Below are positions 62,001 to 64,000 of a DNA stretch of 64,000 bases, piece by piece. The translations under genes were made by a program, and so were the position numbers. The stretch is from Megalonaias nervosa. Taxonomy: Eukaryota; Mollusca; Bivalvia; Unionida; Unionidae. Position 1 is the stretch's first letter. Each line of letters opens with the position of its first letter. The notes beneath the pieces are model-generated. The model had not been told where the DNA came from, made no database searches, and worked only from the letters and a program-made list of their open reading frames with translations. The stretch is taken from contig JAECUM010003632.1 in the NCBI GenBank assembly GCA_016617855.1, positions 1-64,000 on the forward strand, in the 5' to 3' direction.

Positions 62001-63245
62001 GTGCATCATAACATGAATATCAGGACAGTGATGTGGGAATTTCACAATTTGTAGGAAAACCACAATTGGAATTTTAATTTCTTCATCTTGGTCTATTTTC
62101 TGCATCCCAGATTTTGATCAATACCTCAGCATATTTCAGTTACAGACATAAGAAATAAAACAATATAGTGAAAATAGATGCTGAAATCAGGGATCCTTGG
62201 CAATGGAAATGGCTGGAAAAGTAAGTTGATCATTAGCTATGATATAACCTTGACTGGTACATTGTTGCACCATGAACGCAGGATGGCAGGTTGGCCTCAT
62301 ATTTTCCAAAATCTTGACCACTGTGTGCCCCATTAGAATGCTTTTTGGGCCATGATTGCTTCAAATGCAAATATTTATTTGTCCCATCAAAATTTGTGTC
62401 ACCAATCTTTGAGACAGGGACACATTGTCTTTAGCTCATTAGATTCTGGGTGCAGTACTACTGATATTGTGGGCATGTTGAGGACCCAGCCAGGTAGGGG
62501 TATTAAAATTACTACTGTGTATGCATCCATCCATCTAGCCATACTGTAACATCCTTTTCAAAGTAGTTATATGCAAGTGTGCATCAGCGCTGTATTAGTA
62601 AAAAGATACAACTGTAAGAGAGTAGATATATAATATTAATAAATGGTGTTGATACGGGGATTAACTGATAAAAACAGTGTAATAGCGTGAAATTAGAGAT
62701 TGTATTCAATAAACTGACACCTCCGTTGAGTAAGCAGAATATTAATCCTGAAATGCGATAGGCATCAGAACCCTGGACTGATATGCAACACTGTTTGCAG
62801 TGCAAAGTGTTACCATGGAAATCAGCAAGAGTTGTGTGAAGTTTATGTCAAGCAACTTTTTTTAGTGACATTCAAGCCTTCATATATGGCACTAAGCTGT
62901 ACATTACACACTGCTCACAGGTAAAACATTGTGTTGCACAGAAACGCTGTTTGTGTGATATTAAATGAACAAGGAATAAGCTTTGGATTGAATTCTTTAT
63001 TGTTACTAAAATGTTTCCGCACCCTAATTATTGGCTAATATAAATAATGTAGTAAATTCAAATTTATTTCAGATAACATTGTCCACTACTTTATTATTCT
63101 GGTAAGAAATGGACCGCAGGTTATAGTGACACAGATGTTGTCCACACATGATCCCATGATGAGAGGTAGTTTAGACTTCCCAAACCTCATCAAAATACAT
63201 GGAATTACTGGAGACTTCAAGGTCATCCTCGAGATATATAGTATG
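1203..63245 (+). CDS. ANLN: Anillin, partial gene (13 exons; both ends outside window)
   Basis: Anillin is the cortical scaffold of cytokinesis: its N-terminal half binds myosin II, F-actin and formin, and its C-terminal anillin homology domain (AHD: RhoA-binding hairpin plus C2) and PH domain bind RhoA, septins and lipid. Exons: 1203-1566, 4573-4939, 8704-8864, 19519-20004, 21326-21437, 26507-27420, 36543-36685, 43539-43592, 52496-52540, 56391-56535, 58803-58941, 60638-60793, 63073-63245. Every junction keeps phase, and the join gives 1,086 codons without a stop. Family marks are the conserved central helix (MLQERLMEQ...[11 protein letters not shown]), the [11 protein letters not shown] linker matching YSIDAYRSQR of human anillin, ALNQCC and VECHRLLLV in the RhoA-binding region, and [13 protein letters not shown] at the C2 start. 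Missing are the extreme N-terminus, the C2 end and the PH domain. Introns run from 1.3 to 10.7 kb; the three longest each hold a multi-kilobase transposon. Confidence 0.93.
1780..2165. repeat. Degenerate tandem repeat, ~132-bp period
   Basis: The phrase GAAGAAGCCYGTTGATTTGGG followed by gtcaaa recurs near 1853 and 1985, with a more worn copy near 2116, giving a spacing of about 132 bp. Flanking text (tttgtggatagcttgca; tttgtggatggttgcca) repeats in register. This is an old tandem array with no coding potential. Confidence 0.6.
2185..2700. repeat. Degenerate tandem repeat, ~235-bp period
   Basis: CAATATCTTGGACCCTGTT near 2188 and CAATATCTAAGACCCTGTT near 2423 head two diverged copies. Each is followed by aaatttgg, a 'gaccataccaaaa' block and a 'gggtca/ggtga' block. 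A third, weaker copy follows near 2600-2690. Nothing coding is visible. Confidence 0.45.
3012..3200 (+). mobile_element. tRNA-derived SINE (Thr-like head)
   Basis: The first ~75 bases imitate a tRNA: an A box (TAGCTCAGTTGG), a good anticodon stem-loop TTGGA-CTTGTAA-TCCAA with anticodon TGT, and a weak B box (AGTTCAGTGCC). The 3' acceptor strand does not pair with the 5' strand. A SINE body with the widespread 'CTTGGGAAAGAC...TTTCC...TGCC' core follows. It is therefore a retroposed SINE rather than a tRNA gene. Confidence 0.7.
3201..4572. other. ANLN intron 1, remainder
   Basis: AT-rich intron without recognisable genes or clear repeats. It ends in the acceptor CTTCACAG at 4572. Confidence 0.6.
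4573..4939 (+). CDS. ANLN: ANLN exon 2: two R-M-x-S-W motifs
   Basis: Enters in phase 0 and leaves in phase 1 (TCAG/GTATTA). It encodes residues 122-243 plus one base. It contains the first two copies of a short repeated motif: [13 protein letters not shown] (4660-4698) and [13 protein letters not shown] (4744-4782). Between and after them are Thr-Pro sites ([27 protein letters not shown]) that suit mitotic kinases. The segment falls where myosin II and F-actin binding map in vertebrate anillins; the match to those sites is inferred from position and the Trp motif. The long open frame on the opposite strand (4548-4988) is an antisense shadow. Confidence 0.88.
4940..7019. other. ANLN intron 2, first part
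   Basis: AT-rich intron sequence. The only local structure noticed is an (attaatt)-type palindromic run near 6894-6921. No exon, RNA gene or mobile element was recognised. Confidence 0.55.
7020..7490. repeat. Degenerate tandem repeat, ~140-bp period
   Basis: Related blocks start near 7024 (TTCTCAGACACTATTG), 7163 (TTCTCAGATACTATTG), 7305 and 7445 (TTCTTGGATACTGTTAC), about 140 bp apart. Each is followed by 'catgtaac-tggtacataaat'-like text. The array runs directly into the SINE at 7493. It is old and non-coding. Confidence 0.5.
7493..7712 (+). mobile_element. tRNA-derived SINE, family S1
   Basis: The head has an A box (TGGCTGAGTGG) typical of Ser/Leu-type tRNAs. The body contains the block GTAGCTTCCCGTGGGTTGG, then TTTTTCCCAGG, then CTCCACCAAGATACCGGCC, and ends AAAATGGCATTAAACCC. 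The same body appears inverted at 40752-40992 and 57735-57975, and in part inside elements A and B, so this is a family dispersed through the gene. Confidence 0.75.
7713..8703. other. ANLN intron 2, end
   Basis: No genes seen. The last ~35 bases (8669-8703) are an almost pure T tract interrupted by A, forming a very strong polypyrimidine tract before the exon 3 acceptor TTTTAG. Confidence 0.6.
8704..8864 (+). CDS. ANLN: ANLN exon 3: third and fourth R-M-x-S-W motifs
   Basis: Enters in phase 1 (G + AG gives Glu) and leaves in phase 0 (CCAG/GTAAAT). It encodes residues 245-297. It carries [13 protein letters not shown] (8730-8768), nearly identical to the second copy in exon 2, including the preceding D-P-A-L, and a looser fourth copy [13 protein letters not shown] (8811-8849). 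The shared DPAL-x-PVS-x-RMASW block suggests that exons 2 and 3 contain an internal duplication. Confidence 0.88.
8865..9357. other. ANLN intron 3, before element C
   Basis: AT-rich intron sequence with an A run at 9050-9061. No feature recognised. It ends at the TTA that forms the left target duplication of element C. Confidence 0.5.
9840..10012 (+). promoter_or_regulatory. CpG-richer, exon-like stretch in element C
   Basis: Unlike its AT-rich surroundings, this stretch contains several CpGs (GGATCCGATGCGCGATGCG; ATGGCGGTG) and ends in a strong donor-like AGAG/GTAAGT at 10009-10016. It could be the promoter-proximal, first non-coding exon of the element's own gene. The evidence is composition and the donor only. 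Confidence 0.25.
12341..12367. repeat. (CA)n microsatellite
   Basis: About 13 CA units in an uninterrupted run inside element C. Confidence 0.95.
14480..16038 (+). mobile_element. Decayed hAT-type element nested in element C
   Basis: The right end reads AGTTAGTGTCAAACCCTG, the inverse of a CAGGGTTTGACACTAACT terminus typical of hAT-like elements. Subterminal 'cagaaggaccaccac/at' blocks occur near both sides (14527 and 15965). The left terminus is not intact. Inside lie broken pieces of a TTF-zinc-finger/hAT-type transposase. It lies wholly within element C, so it was inserted later. Confidence 0.55.
14906..15861 (+). pseudogene. hAT-type TTF-zinc-finger transposase remnant (ZNF862/KIAA1586-like)
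   Basis: Pieces of one protein appear in order but in different frames with stops between them. They are a [11 protein letters not shown]...FSVC zinc-finger start (14960-15013), [20 protein letters not shown] (15039-15098) giving the zinc-finger His region, [20 protein letters not shown] (15137-15196), [20 protein letters not shown] (15242-15301) and [20 protein letters not shown] (15679-15738). These blocks are characteristic of the hAT-derived ZNF862/KIAA1586/C17orf113 group, and GTDGA is part of its DDE-type catalytic core. The copy is frameshifted and internally deleted, so it is not functional. An Asp-rich tail follows. Confidence 0.65.
16265..17071 (-). mobile_element. Short piggyBac element (807 bp) with TTAA duplication
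   Basis: The ends are CCCTTTAGCTAC and its exact inverse GTAGCTAAAGGG, flanked by TTAA at 16261-16264 and 17072-17075. These are the hallmarks of piggyBac. On the minus strand it keeps a transposase N-terminus (16716 to 16504) but is far too short for the whole gene, so it is a non-autonomous internal deletion. It sits in a TTAA that belongs to the right terminal repeat of element C. Confidence 0.88.
16504..16716 (-). pseudogene. piggyBac transposase N-terminal fragment
   Basis: A 70-codon frame starting [13 protein letters not shown] with acidic Ser/Asp-rich composition and repeated SDFE motifs, as at the N-terminus of piggyBac/PGBD transposases. It ends in a stop before any catalytic domain. 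A short acidic peptide could still be made, but the element lacks DDD catalytic residues and the cysteine-rich C-terminus. Confidence 0.65.
17090..18610. other. ANLN intron 3, middle
   Basis: AT-rich intron; no gene, RNA or clear repeat recognised. Confidence 0.5.
18611..18830 (+). mobile_element. tRNA-derived SINE, family S2
   Basis: The degraded tRNA-like head GTGGTGGCTTACTGGTTA has an anticodon stem-loop GTTGGGCTTGCAACCAG. A SINE core (GGTCAAGACATTTTACTCAG, then ATTGCCTTTCC) follows. The core resembles that of the SINE at 3012. Confidence 0.6.
18897..19040 (-). mobile_element. SINE fragment, family S2, reversed
   Basis: On the minus strand it reads CCTTGAGCAAGGCATGTTAC then TCCAATTGCCTG, the standard core of animal tRNA-SINEs, preceded by GGCCGGCTACCATTG. 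The head is missing. Confidence 0.6.
19519..20004 (+). CDS. ANLN: ANLN exon 4: conserved central region
   Basis: Phase 0 in and out (TTTAACAG acceptor; ACAGAG/GTTTGT donor). It encodes residues 298-459. DGLKPF aligns with GIKPF of human anillin and is followed by SP/TP-rich sequence with several Cdk-type sites (CSPTK, STPSKPK, TTPTK) and a PPRPPSQR proline motif. The end, [18 protein letters not shown] followed by [20 protein letters not shown], matches the human KAIQERLFKQ...[20 protein letters not shown] block. This is the most conserved part of the N-terminal half and is predicted to be helical. Confidence 0.93.
20005..21325. other. ANLN intron 4
   Basis: The shortest intron (1.3 kb). AT-rich, no repeats or genes recognised. 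Confidence 0.6.
21326..21437 (+). CDS. ANLN: ANLN exon 5
   Basis: Phase 0 in, phase 1 out (GCAG/GTAGAG). It encodes residues 460-496. The peptide [20 protein letters not shown], then ending EAIKAKARA, has no strong family signature. Its placement is secured by matching phases with exons 4 and 6, good splice sites (TGATTTTAG; GTAGAG) and the charged helix that leads into exon 6 ([18 protein letters not shown]). Confidence 0.85.
21612..22101. mobile_element. hAT-like MITE
   Basis: The termini CAGGGTTCCTGCA and GCAGAAACCCTG are inverted. The interior repeats GGAAAAGTCATGGAATTT, a phrase characteristic of widespread non-autonomous hAT-type elements. The flanks tgtctccc and ggtcaccc agree at six of eight bases, compatible with a worn 8-bp duplication. 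No transposase is present. Confidence 0.6.
22102..24317. other. ANLN intron 5, middle
   Basis: AT-rich intron with a (TG)n(TA)n microsatellite at 24111-24140. No gene recognised. Confidence 0.5.
24318..24832. mobile_element. TIR element carrying a RecQ-like helicase fragment
   Basis: Long inverted termini: CATCTTTGCTAGTAAAGGTT at the left against CATCTTTGCTTGCCAAGGTT at the right (inverted), continuing through AACCTATCTACACCTTG on both sides. Less clear similarity extends outward to a CCCT, so the exact ends are uncertain. The ~0.5-kb interior contains a helicase fragment. Academ-H and Kolobok-H type transposons are known to carry SF2 helicases, so this may be a deletion derivative of such an element. 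Confidence 0.65.
24481..24660 (+). pseudogene. RecQ-like helicase N-terminal fragment
   Basis: From an ATG, 40 codons read [10 protein letters not shown] ... [20 protein letters not shown], matching the start of RecQ-family SF2 helicases (L-x-x-x-Q-x-E-A-I-x-x-V-x-x-G-K-D-V-x-V). A TGA at 24601 replaces the Pro of the Walker A box. The frame then continues T-S-R-G-K-S-L-F, a recognisable motif I remnant of the (P)TGxGKS type. The remainder of the helicase is absent. It is enclosed by the element's inverted repeats. Confidence 0.65.
24833..26506. other. ANLN intron 5, end
   Basis: AT-rich; no exon or mobile element recognised. It ends in the acceptor CTTCCTACCCAG. Confidence 0.55.
26507..27420 (+). 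CDS. ANLN: ANLN exon 6: large acidic Ser-rich exon
   Basis: Phase 1 in (G + AT gives Asp), phase 0 out (GCACCA/GTAAGT). It encodes residues 498-801. Low-complexity and very rich in Ser, Asp and Glu, with long clusters that suit casein kinase 2. Notable are KKVHFED (26797-26817), which fits the RVxF consensus for protein phosphatase 1 docking, RRQS (27109-27120, basophilic kinase site), a Gln/His-rich stretch (KQPQQHKQ) and a C-terminal [12 protein letters not shown] helix-like acidic patch that recalls the acidic VDDDD/EEGELD region of human anillin. Disordered linker between the actin-binding half and the AHD; length varies strongly among animals. Confidence 0.9.
27701..29296. mobile_element. 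Element E: Tc1/Tigger-like TIR element with TA duplication
   Basis: The left end CACCACTCCCTCTATAACT and the inverse of the right end CACCACTCCCTCGATAACT differ at one base, and both are followed by CGCTATAAGCG/CGCTTATAACGCG-type text. TA dinucleotides flank it (27699-27700, 29297-29298). Length 1,596 bp. 'Ground-state ATAAC' ends plus a TA target are typical of pogo/Tigger elements. No transposase domain could be read in either strand. Confidence 0.7.
29299..29390. repeat. Short tandem repeat next to the RRM1 exon
   Basis: TATAAGGCTTGTTTATCATA, TGTAAGGCCTGTGTATCATA and TATAAGGCTTGTGTATCTCA follow one another at ~36-bp spacing. The third copy is the intron side of the RRM1 donor, so the array grew from RRM1 intron sequence. 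Confidence 0.6.
29391..29540 (-). pseudogene. RRM1: Lone exon of ribonucleotide reductase large subunit
   Basis: Read on the minus strand, 50 codons with no defect: [15 protein letters not shown], then [20 protein letters not shown] and [11 protein letters not shown]. This is the class Ia ribonucleotide reductase R1 segment that starts at the residue equivalent to human V441 and includes the redox cysteine equivalent to C444. It has a good acceptor (TTATATTCCAG) and donor (CCAGAG/GTGAGA), with phase 0 at both ends as a true exon. The preceding exon (NLCTEIVEY) and following exon (RHRPIGIGVQGLADAF) were not found on the minus strand in the window. It is either a transposed or duplicated gene fragment, or an assembly join. 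A complete nested RRM1 gene is unlikely on present evidence. Confidence 0.85.
29800..30007 (+). repeat. ~105-bp tandem duplication
   Basis: Two copies of a block beginning TTAACTGGCTCAGTGATSAG and ending GGATGGCAGTAAAAAATAAA. Each includes a worn GGTTCTTCCATTAAAAYATA, a relative of the element C terminus. Confidence 0.8.
29946..30130 (+). mobile_element. Truncated element C-type left end
   Basis: From GGTTCTTCCATTAAAACATA the text follows element C's left end in order: a GGGATGGCA block, a TCTGTCCC(A)GGTTGTTTA block and CACTTCTATKGRTGGTTG. It breaks off where element A begins, so A appears to have inserted into or beside a relic of the same family. Confidence 0.6.
30478..30487 (+). promoter_or_regulatory. 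TATA-like box in element A
   Basis: GATATAAAAC follows a CpG-bearing ATTACGTCAACGTCGCG. The same arrangement is preserved at 44569-44579 in element B. It lies ~300 bp upstream of the conserved ATG at 30777, so it is a plausible promoter of the element's own gene. Confidence 0.4.
30777..31190 (+). pseudogene. Broken open frame in element A, family unknown
   Basis: MAESQ is followed by a TAG, then a region homologous to the frame in element B ([20 protein letters not shown]). After a frame change it continues DVRVG...[17 protein letters not shown]. Both copies are damaged. The acidic start and the shared, ordered blocks argue for a once-real element protein. I do not recognise the family. Confidence 0.4.
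33000..33163. mobile_element. Small MITE with CAGTGTWTCCC ends
   Basis: CAGTGTATCCCCTA at the left and AAAGGGAAACACTG at the right form ~11-bp inverted ends of a type common in hAT MITEs. The interior has 'gggagtcaaa' repeats. An exact 8-bp duplication was not seen. Confidence 0.4.
34640..34830 (-). mobile_element. SINE S1 copy inside element A
   Basis: On the minus strand: a head with CTTACAGATC-like text, ACCAATTTGGGTTGGTGGTC in the body and a C/T-rich tail. Matches the S1 body at 7493 in order but is diverged. It is also present in element B, where it marks an inversion breakpoint. Confidence 0.5.
36174..36542. other. ANLN intron 6, last part
   Basis: Original intron sequence between element A and exon 7. 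It ends in the acceptor TCTGTTTTGTAG. Confidence 0.6.
36543..36685 (+). CDS. ANLN: ANLN exon 7: YRSQR linker
   Basis: Phase 0 in, phase 2 out (ACAACG/GTGAGA). It encodes residues 802-848. It ends [11 protein letters not shown], aligning with YSIDAYRSQR just before the AHD of human anillin; this short motif is one of the best markers of the family in the window. The exon starts with a basic RKRMSHMM and has a Pro/Ser/Asn linker in the middle. Confidence 0.9.
36686..39220. other. ANLN intron 7, first part
   Basis: No exon recognised. The later part (from ~38.1 kb) is probably the decayed 5' portion of the DIRS-like element described next, but no reverse transcriptase motif could be read with confidence. 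A short CA run lies at 38880-38892. Confidence 0.4.
39221..40120 (+). mobile_element. Decayed DIRS-like (tyrosine recombinase) retrotransposon
   Basis: The frame at 39416-39580 reads [11 protein letters not shown] ... [20 protein letters not shown] and then LVDAFSLLW. This matches the RNase H-to-recombinase linker of DIRS/Ngaro-type elements (FATRxNxxLPxYVSPxPDxxAWAxDALSxxW). Weaker pieces follow: [15 protein letters not shown], then GINLTGPY and [10 protein letters not shown] (39979-40018), recalling the start of the tyrosine recombinase core. Stops and frame changes show that it is dead. Split direct or inverted terminal repeats were not located. Confidence 0.55.
40441..40620. mobile_element. 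Palindromic MITE
   Basis: ACTGTAATTCTCCAATAATA at the left mirrors the inverse of CATTGGAGAATACTGT at the right, and internal 'aataatcccatg/gggcttat' text is also mirrored. About 180 bp with no coding capacity. Confidence 0.5.
40752..40992 (-). mobile_element. tRNA-derived SINE, family S1, reversed
   Basis: Reversed, it reads a head GGTGACCAAGTAGTCTAAGG, then GTAGCTTCCTGTGGATTGG, TTTTTCCCCAAGG and AAAAATGGCGTTAAACCC. The blocks are the same and in the same order as the copy at 7493. Confidence 0.75.
40993..43538. other. ANLN intron 7, end
   Basis: AT-rich intron. The only item of note is a 77-codon frame on the minus strand (43092 to 42859) containing [20 protein letters not shown] and [15 protein letters not shown]. 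It has a varied, protein-like composition but no family I recognise, and could be chance. The intron ends with the acceptor TTGATTTACAG. Confidence 0.45.
43539..43592 (+). CDS. ANLN: ANLN exon 8: symmetrical micro-exon
   Basis: A 54-nt exon, phase 2 at both ends, with acceptor TTTACAG and an ideal donor CA/GTAAGT. It encodes residues 850-866, [17 protein letters not shown]. It can be skipped without changing frame, and the split codons stay Arg and Gln whichever neighbour is used. Its TTVQTTV core resembles ATVETTV in exon 9, suggesting a duplicated exon pair. Confidence 0.82.
43862..43945. repeat. Repeat H, copy 1
   Basis: CAGGGATCAAGCTAGACTTG then GGAGAAGTGACTTCTCC (43891-43907, a perfect 8+1+8 palindrome), then TTTTGGACAGAACAGGGAGA. 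An inverted copy lies at 46885-46972 inside element B. The nature of this repeat is unknown. Confidence 0.6.
43972..44005. repeat. (AT)n microsatellite
   Basis: A 34-bp uninterrupted alternating AT run. Confidence 0.95.
44860..45300 (+). pseudogene. Open frame in element B, family unknown
   Basis: [20 protein letters not shown] is followed by [20 protein letters not shown], then a TGA at 44998. An overlapping frame carries on [19 protein letters not shown], then [19 protein letters not shown], to a stop at 45164. Together they look like one acidic N-terminal domain broken by a frameshift, and the copy in A is damaged differently. No similarity to a known transposase could be named. Confidence 0.4.
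45670..46043. repeat. Repeat D, copy 1 (inside element B)
   Basis: Shares an ordered set of blocks with 50860-51255: GGTTAATGGTCAGTYAGCTA, GAATGTGCAAGAGTTT, GAGGGGGCATCTCAAAA, TTTTCGCTTTCCTAACAGAA, AGGCGACTT, and ends GTAGCRTRACCCCTG. Unknown family; apparently mobile, as only one copy is inside element B. Confidence 0.65.
46050..46843 (-). repeat. Segment of element family in inverted order
   Basis: This stretch is the reverse complement of 33980-34770 in element A (for example TTTGTAACAAAGTATGAGAA here against its inverse in A), while the sequence on both sides is collinear with A. One breakpoint lies in the S1 SINE at CTGTAAAAGCAAG, the other at AAAGGATG. Confidence 0.75.
46885..46972. 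repeat. Repeat H, copy 2 (inverted)
   Basis: Inverse of 43862-43945: AGGAGAAGTCACTTTTCCCT then AAAATTCAAGTCTAGCTTGA and CCCCTG. It interrupts S1 SINE sequence. Confidence 0.6.
48019..49655. mobile_element. Tigger/pogo-like element with TA duplication
   Basis: CAGTGGGACCCCACTATAGC at the left against CAGTGGGACCCCGCTATAAC (inverse of the right end), with TA at 48017-48018 and 49656-49657. Length 1,637 bp. Element A preserves the empty site (ACATACATGGCTGAC, TA at 35809-35810). Contains a transposase C-terminal remnant; the remainder is lost. Confidence 0.88.
48925..49083 (+). pseudogene. Tigger transposase C-terminal remnant
   Basis: 52 codons to a [20 protein letters not shown] and, at the end, [12 protein letters not shown] basic stretch followed by an ITDFF-like end is characteristic of the C-terminus of pogo/Tigger (CENP-B-like) transposases. 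The DDD catalytic part and the DNA-binding HTH domains are missing. Confidence 0.65.
50860..51255. repeat. Repeat D, copy 2
   Basis: Second copy of the family at 45670-46043. It contains GGCGACTTAGTCGCC (51212-51226), a palindrome with 7-bp arms and one central base, followed by CACTTCGCCTGGTAGC. Confidence 0.65.
51650..51960 (+). mobile_element. tRNA-derived SINE, family S2-like
   Basis: The blocks CATAAGTTCAATTACC (B-box-like), GAGCCAGGCATTTCACTTTG, GGTGCCAGCTTTGGCATGG and GTAAGCTGCAATGGAGTGGC follow the order of animal tRNA-SINE cores. The 72-codon open frame across it is incidental. Confidence 0.55.
52077..52252. mobile_element. MITE with AAACCTRYTAT ends
   Basis: TAAAACCTACTATCGGGACA at the left mirrors the inverse of the right end, TGAAACCTGTCTATACAGGA (with CACTC after). 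About 175 bp, non-coding, and of the Tc1/Tigger-derived palindromic type. Confidence 0.55.
52496..52540 (+). CDS. ANLN: ANLN exon 9: symmetrical micro-exon
   Basis: 45 nt, phase 2 at both ends, with acceptor CCTTTACAG and the same ideal donor as exon 8 (CA/GTAAGT). It encodes residues 868-881, [14 protein letters not shown]. Too short to stand on its own; it is accepted because of phase, strong sites and its similarity to exon 8. Confidence 0.78.
52541..56390. other. ANLN intron 9
   Basis: 3.85 kb of AT-rich intron in which I recognise no repeat, RNA or exon. It ends with the acceptor TTCTTTGTAG. Confidence 0.55.
56391..56535 (+). CDS. ANLN: ANLN exon 10: acidic linker into the AHD
   Basis: Phase 2 in (CA + G gives Gln), phase 0 out (ATACAG/GTGAAA). 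It encodes residues 883-930. [20 protein letters not shown] is an acidic linker, followed by [10 protein letters not shown], the start of the first helix of the RhoA-binding hairpin that continues directly in exon 11 (human [14 protein letters not shown]). Confidence 0.9.
56536..57734. other. ANLN intron 10, first part
   Basis: AT-rich intron; nothing recognised. A short GTT repeat at 57729-57741 marks the SINE boundary. Confidence 0.55.
57735..57975 (-). mobile_element. tRNA-derived SINE, family S1, best-preserved copy
   Basis: Reversed, it starts GGGGGACCGAGTGGTCTAAA (A box) and has an intact B box GGTTCGAGTCT. The S1 body follows: GTAGCTTCTCATGGGTCGGT, then GTTTCTTCCTCCACC, and AAAAATGGCATTAAGCCCC plus (AAC)n. 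CpGs are retained, suggesting that this is the youngest copy in the window. Confidence 0.82.
58244..58458. repeat. 43-bp minisatellite, five units
   Basis: Five head-to-tail units of 43 bp (TGTAACATCTGCAGGTGYGT, GTTAGYAGCAAAAAATCCAA, TGT) with few differences and no spacers. It lies 344 bp before exon 11. Confidence 0.95.
58803..58941 (+). CDS. ANLN: ANLN exon 11: RhoA-binding hairpin, helix 1
   Basis: Phase 0 in, phase 1 out (GTCAT/GTGAGT). It encodes residues 931-976. [20 protein letters not shown] and NQCC, then [10 protein letters not shown], match human [20 protein letters not shown], ALNCC and AEAERLLLIA. This is the start of the anillin homology domain, which binds active RhoA and fixes the cytokinetic ring at the equator. 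Confidence 0.95.
58942..60637. repeat. ANLN intron 11 with irregular degenerate repeats
   Basis: Between ~59130 and ~59990 a phrase of the type 'gattggctgagcttgttaccattctggaga', followed by 'ttgatcaaacttggtaaa' and 'atcatcaagatc', recurs about six times at ~140-210 bp intervals in worn form. The remainder is plain AT-rich intron. It ends in the acceptor TTCTAACTTGTCAG. Confidence 0.5.
60638..60793 (+). CDS. ANLN: ANLN exon 12: hairpin helix 2 and C2 start
   Basis: Phase 1 in (T + GT gives Cys), phase 1 out (CCTCAG/GTAAGA). It encodes residues 978-1028. [15 protein letters not shown] is the return helix of the RhoA-binding hairpin (human GKRTLLIDELNKLK). A loop [12 protein letters not shown] follows, then [17 protein letters not shown], the first strands of the anillin C2 domain (human SVTLSEIRLPLKADFV). 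Confidence 0.95.
60794..63072. other. ANLN intron 12
   Basis: AT-rich intron, no features recognised. It ends in the acceptor TTTATTTCAG. Confidence 0.55.
63073..63245 (+). CDS. ANLN: ANLN exon 13: C2 domain strands
   Basis: Phase 1 in (G + AT gives Asp), phase 0 out (AGTATG/GTATGT). It encodes residues 1030-1086. [19 protein letters not shown] aligns with [20 protein letters not shown] of human anillin, and [12 protein letters not shown] with NDFEINIEVYSL. The rest of the C2 domain and the PH domain must be in exons beyond the window. Confidence 0.94.
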
Positions 63246-64000
63246 GTATGTTTTCTTTTCAAGTCTCTTTCTCTTTTTTCTCTTTTTTTTTTTTAATATG
63301 AAACTATCTGGAGCTCAGTCCTGAAGTTGGTAAGAATTGATTCTTCGAGTAAGAATACCAGAATTTAGGGTCTTGGGAGTTTGAGGTTTATTCTCAAAAT
63401 GTTTCAGGAACATGTGGGCAAGTTCCTTTCCACCTATTATTGATACAGAAGTAATTGTTTTATCAAATCAATACAGCTATTTATTTGTTTTAAAGTGATG
63501 GAGCCTACACTTCTAACTTGTTTGCTTTCCCTCCCCTGACCAACCCAACCCTTTACTATACTCCCCAAATTATGCAGCCTCAAAAATTGTTCAGTAATTT
63601 CTGGGATTTTTTTTCCAGCTATTTTCACAACATTCCATTTCCGTATCTCAATCCTGGCCCTGATATTGCTTTTTTAATTGTATGACCCAATAGTGTCATT
63701 GCTTGCATTCATACAAAGGTTGGTCCACTTCATGCATTTTGGACACTATTTGAAATTGGTGGAGGACATCCTTCTTGTGTCTGTCTTGTAGAAGCACAAT
63801 TCACATTTTTACGACATTCAATAAAGTTTTCCATGAAGGTGACATTTCGGAAATATCTTAAGAAATTATTATTGATACGGAACTTGAAATGTTGAGGATA
63901 TTTCAGGCTAGACATATATTATGCCTAGATGGTATGTTACACACGACAAACTCGTCAACCAGGCGTGATAGCGTGGAGGTGTGCATGGACATAGCTAGCA
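63246..64000. other. ANLN intron 13, beginning
   Basis: Starts with the donor GTATGT. It has a T-rich run at 63276-63295. No further anillin exon was found before the window ends. Confidence 0.6.

Overview
The window is a piece of an animal nuclear genome: AT-rich, with short exons separated by long introns that are full of tRNA-derived SINEs and DNA transposons. One protein-coding gene runs the whole length on the + strand. It is recognisable as anillin (ANLN), the cytokinesis scaffold that links actin, myosin II, septins and RhoA at the contractile ring. I can place 13 coding exons (1203-63245, 3,259 nt, 1,086 complete codons). Splice phases match at all twelve junctions and no stop is read. 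The gene is cut at both ends: the N-terminal exons lie upstream of the window, and the end of the C2 domain plus the PH domain lie downstream. The repeat content and the diverged anillin suggest an invertebrate, most likely a lophotrochozoan such as a mollusc. The species cannot be fixed from this window.

Layout. 1-8.9 kb holds exons 1-3, which encode a proline-rich, Cdk-site-rich segment followed by four copies of a P-V-S-x-R-M-x-S-W motif. The introns here contain degenerate tandem repeats and two SINEs. 8.9-19.5 kb is intron 3, mostly one 7.7-kb terminal-inverted-repeat element (C) that carries a decayed hAT element and a short piggyBac. 19.5-27.4 kb holds exons 4-6 (conserved central coil, then a large acidic Ser-rich exon), with two short non-autonomous elements in intron 5; one of these contains a RecQ-like helicase fragment. 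27.4-36.5 kb is intron 6. It holds a TA-flanked TIR element, a single well-preserved exon of ribonucleotide reductase large subunit (RRM1) on the opposite strand, and a 6.0-kb element (A) of the same family as C. 36.5-43.6 kb holds exons 7 and 8, a decayed DIRS-like retrotransposon, a palindromic MITE and a SINE. 43.6-52.5 kb is intron 8 with the 5.8-kb element B, a close relative of A that was later hit by a Tigger-like transposon and rearranged internally. 52.5-64 kb holds exons 9-13, which give the linker, the RhoA-binding hairpin and the start of the C2 fold of the anillin homology domain.

The most notable points are the lone RRM1 exon, a transposon family with GGGCTGTTCC termini and 3-bp T-N-A target duplications seen in three complete copies, a piggyBac inserted in the TTAA inside one of those termini, a Tigger insertion whose empty site survives in the sister element, a pair of similar symmetrical micro-exons in anillin, and an inferred GC-AG intron. 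All identifications come from reading the sequence; no database search was run.
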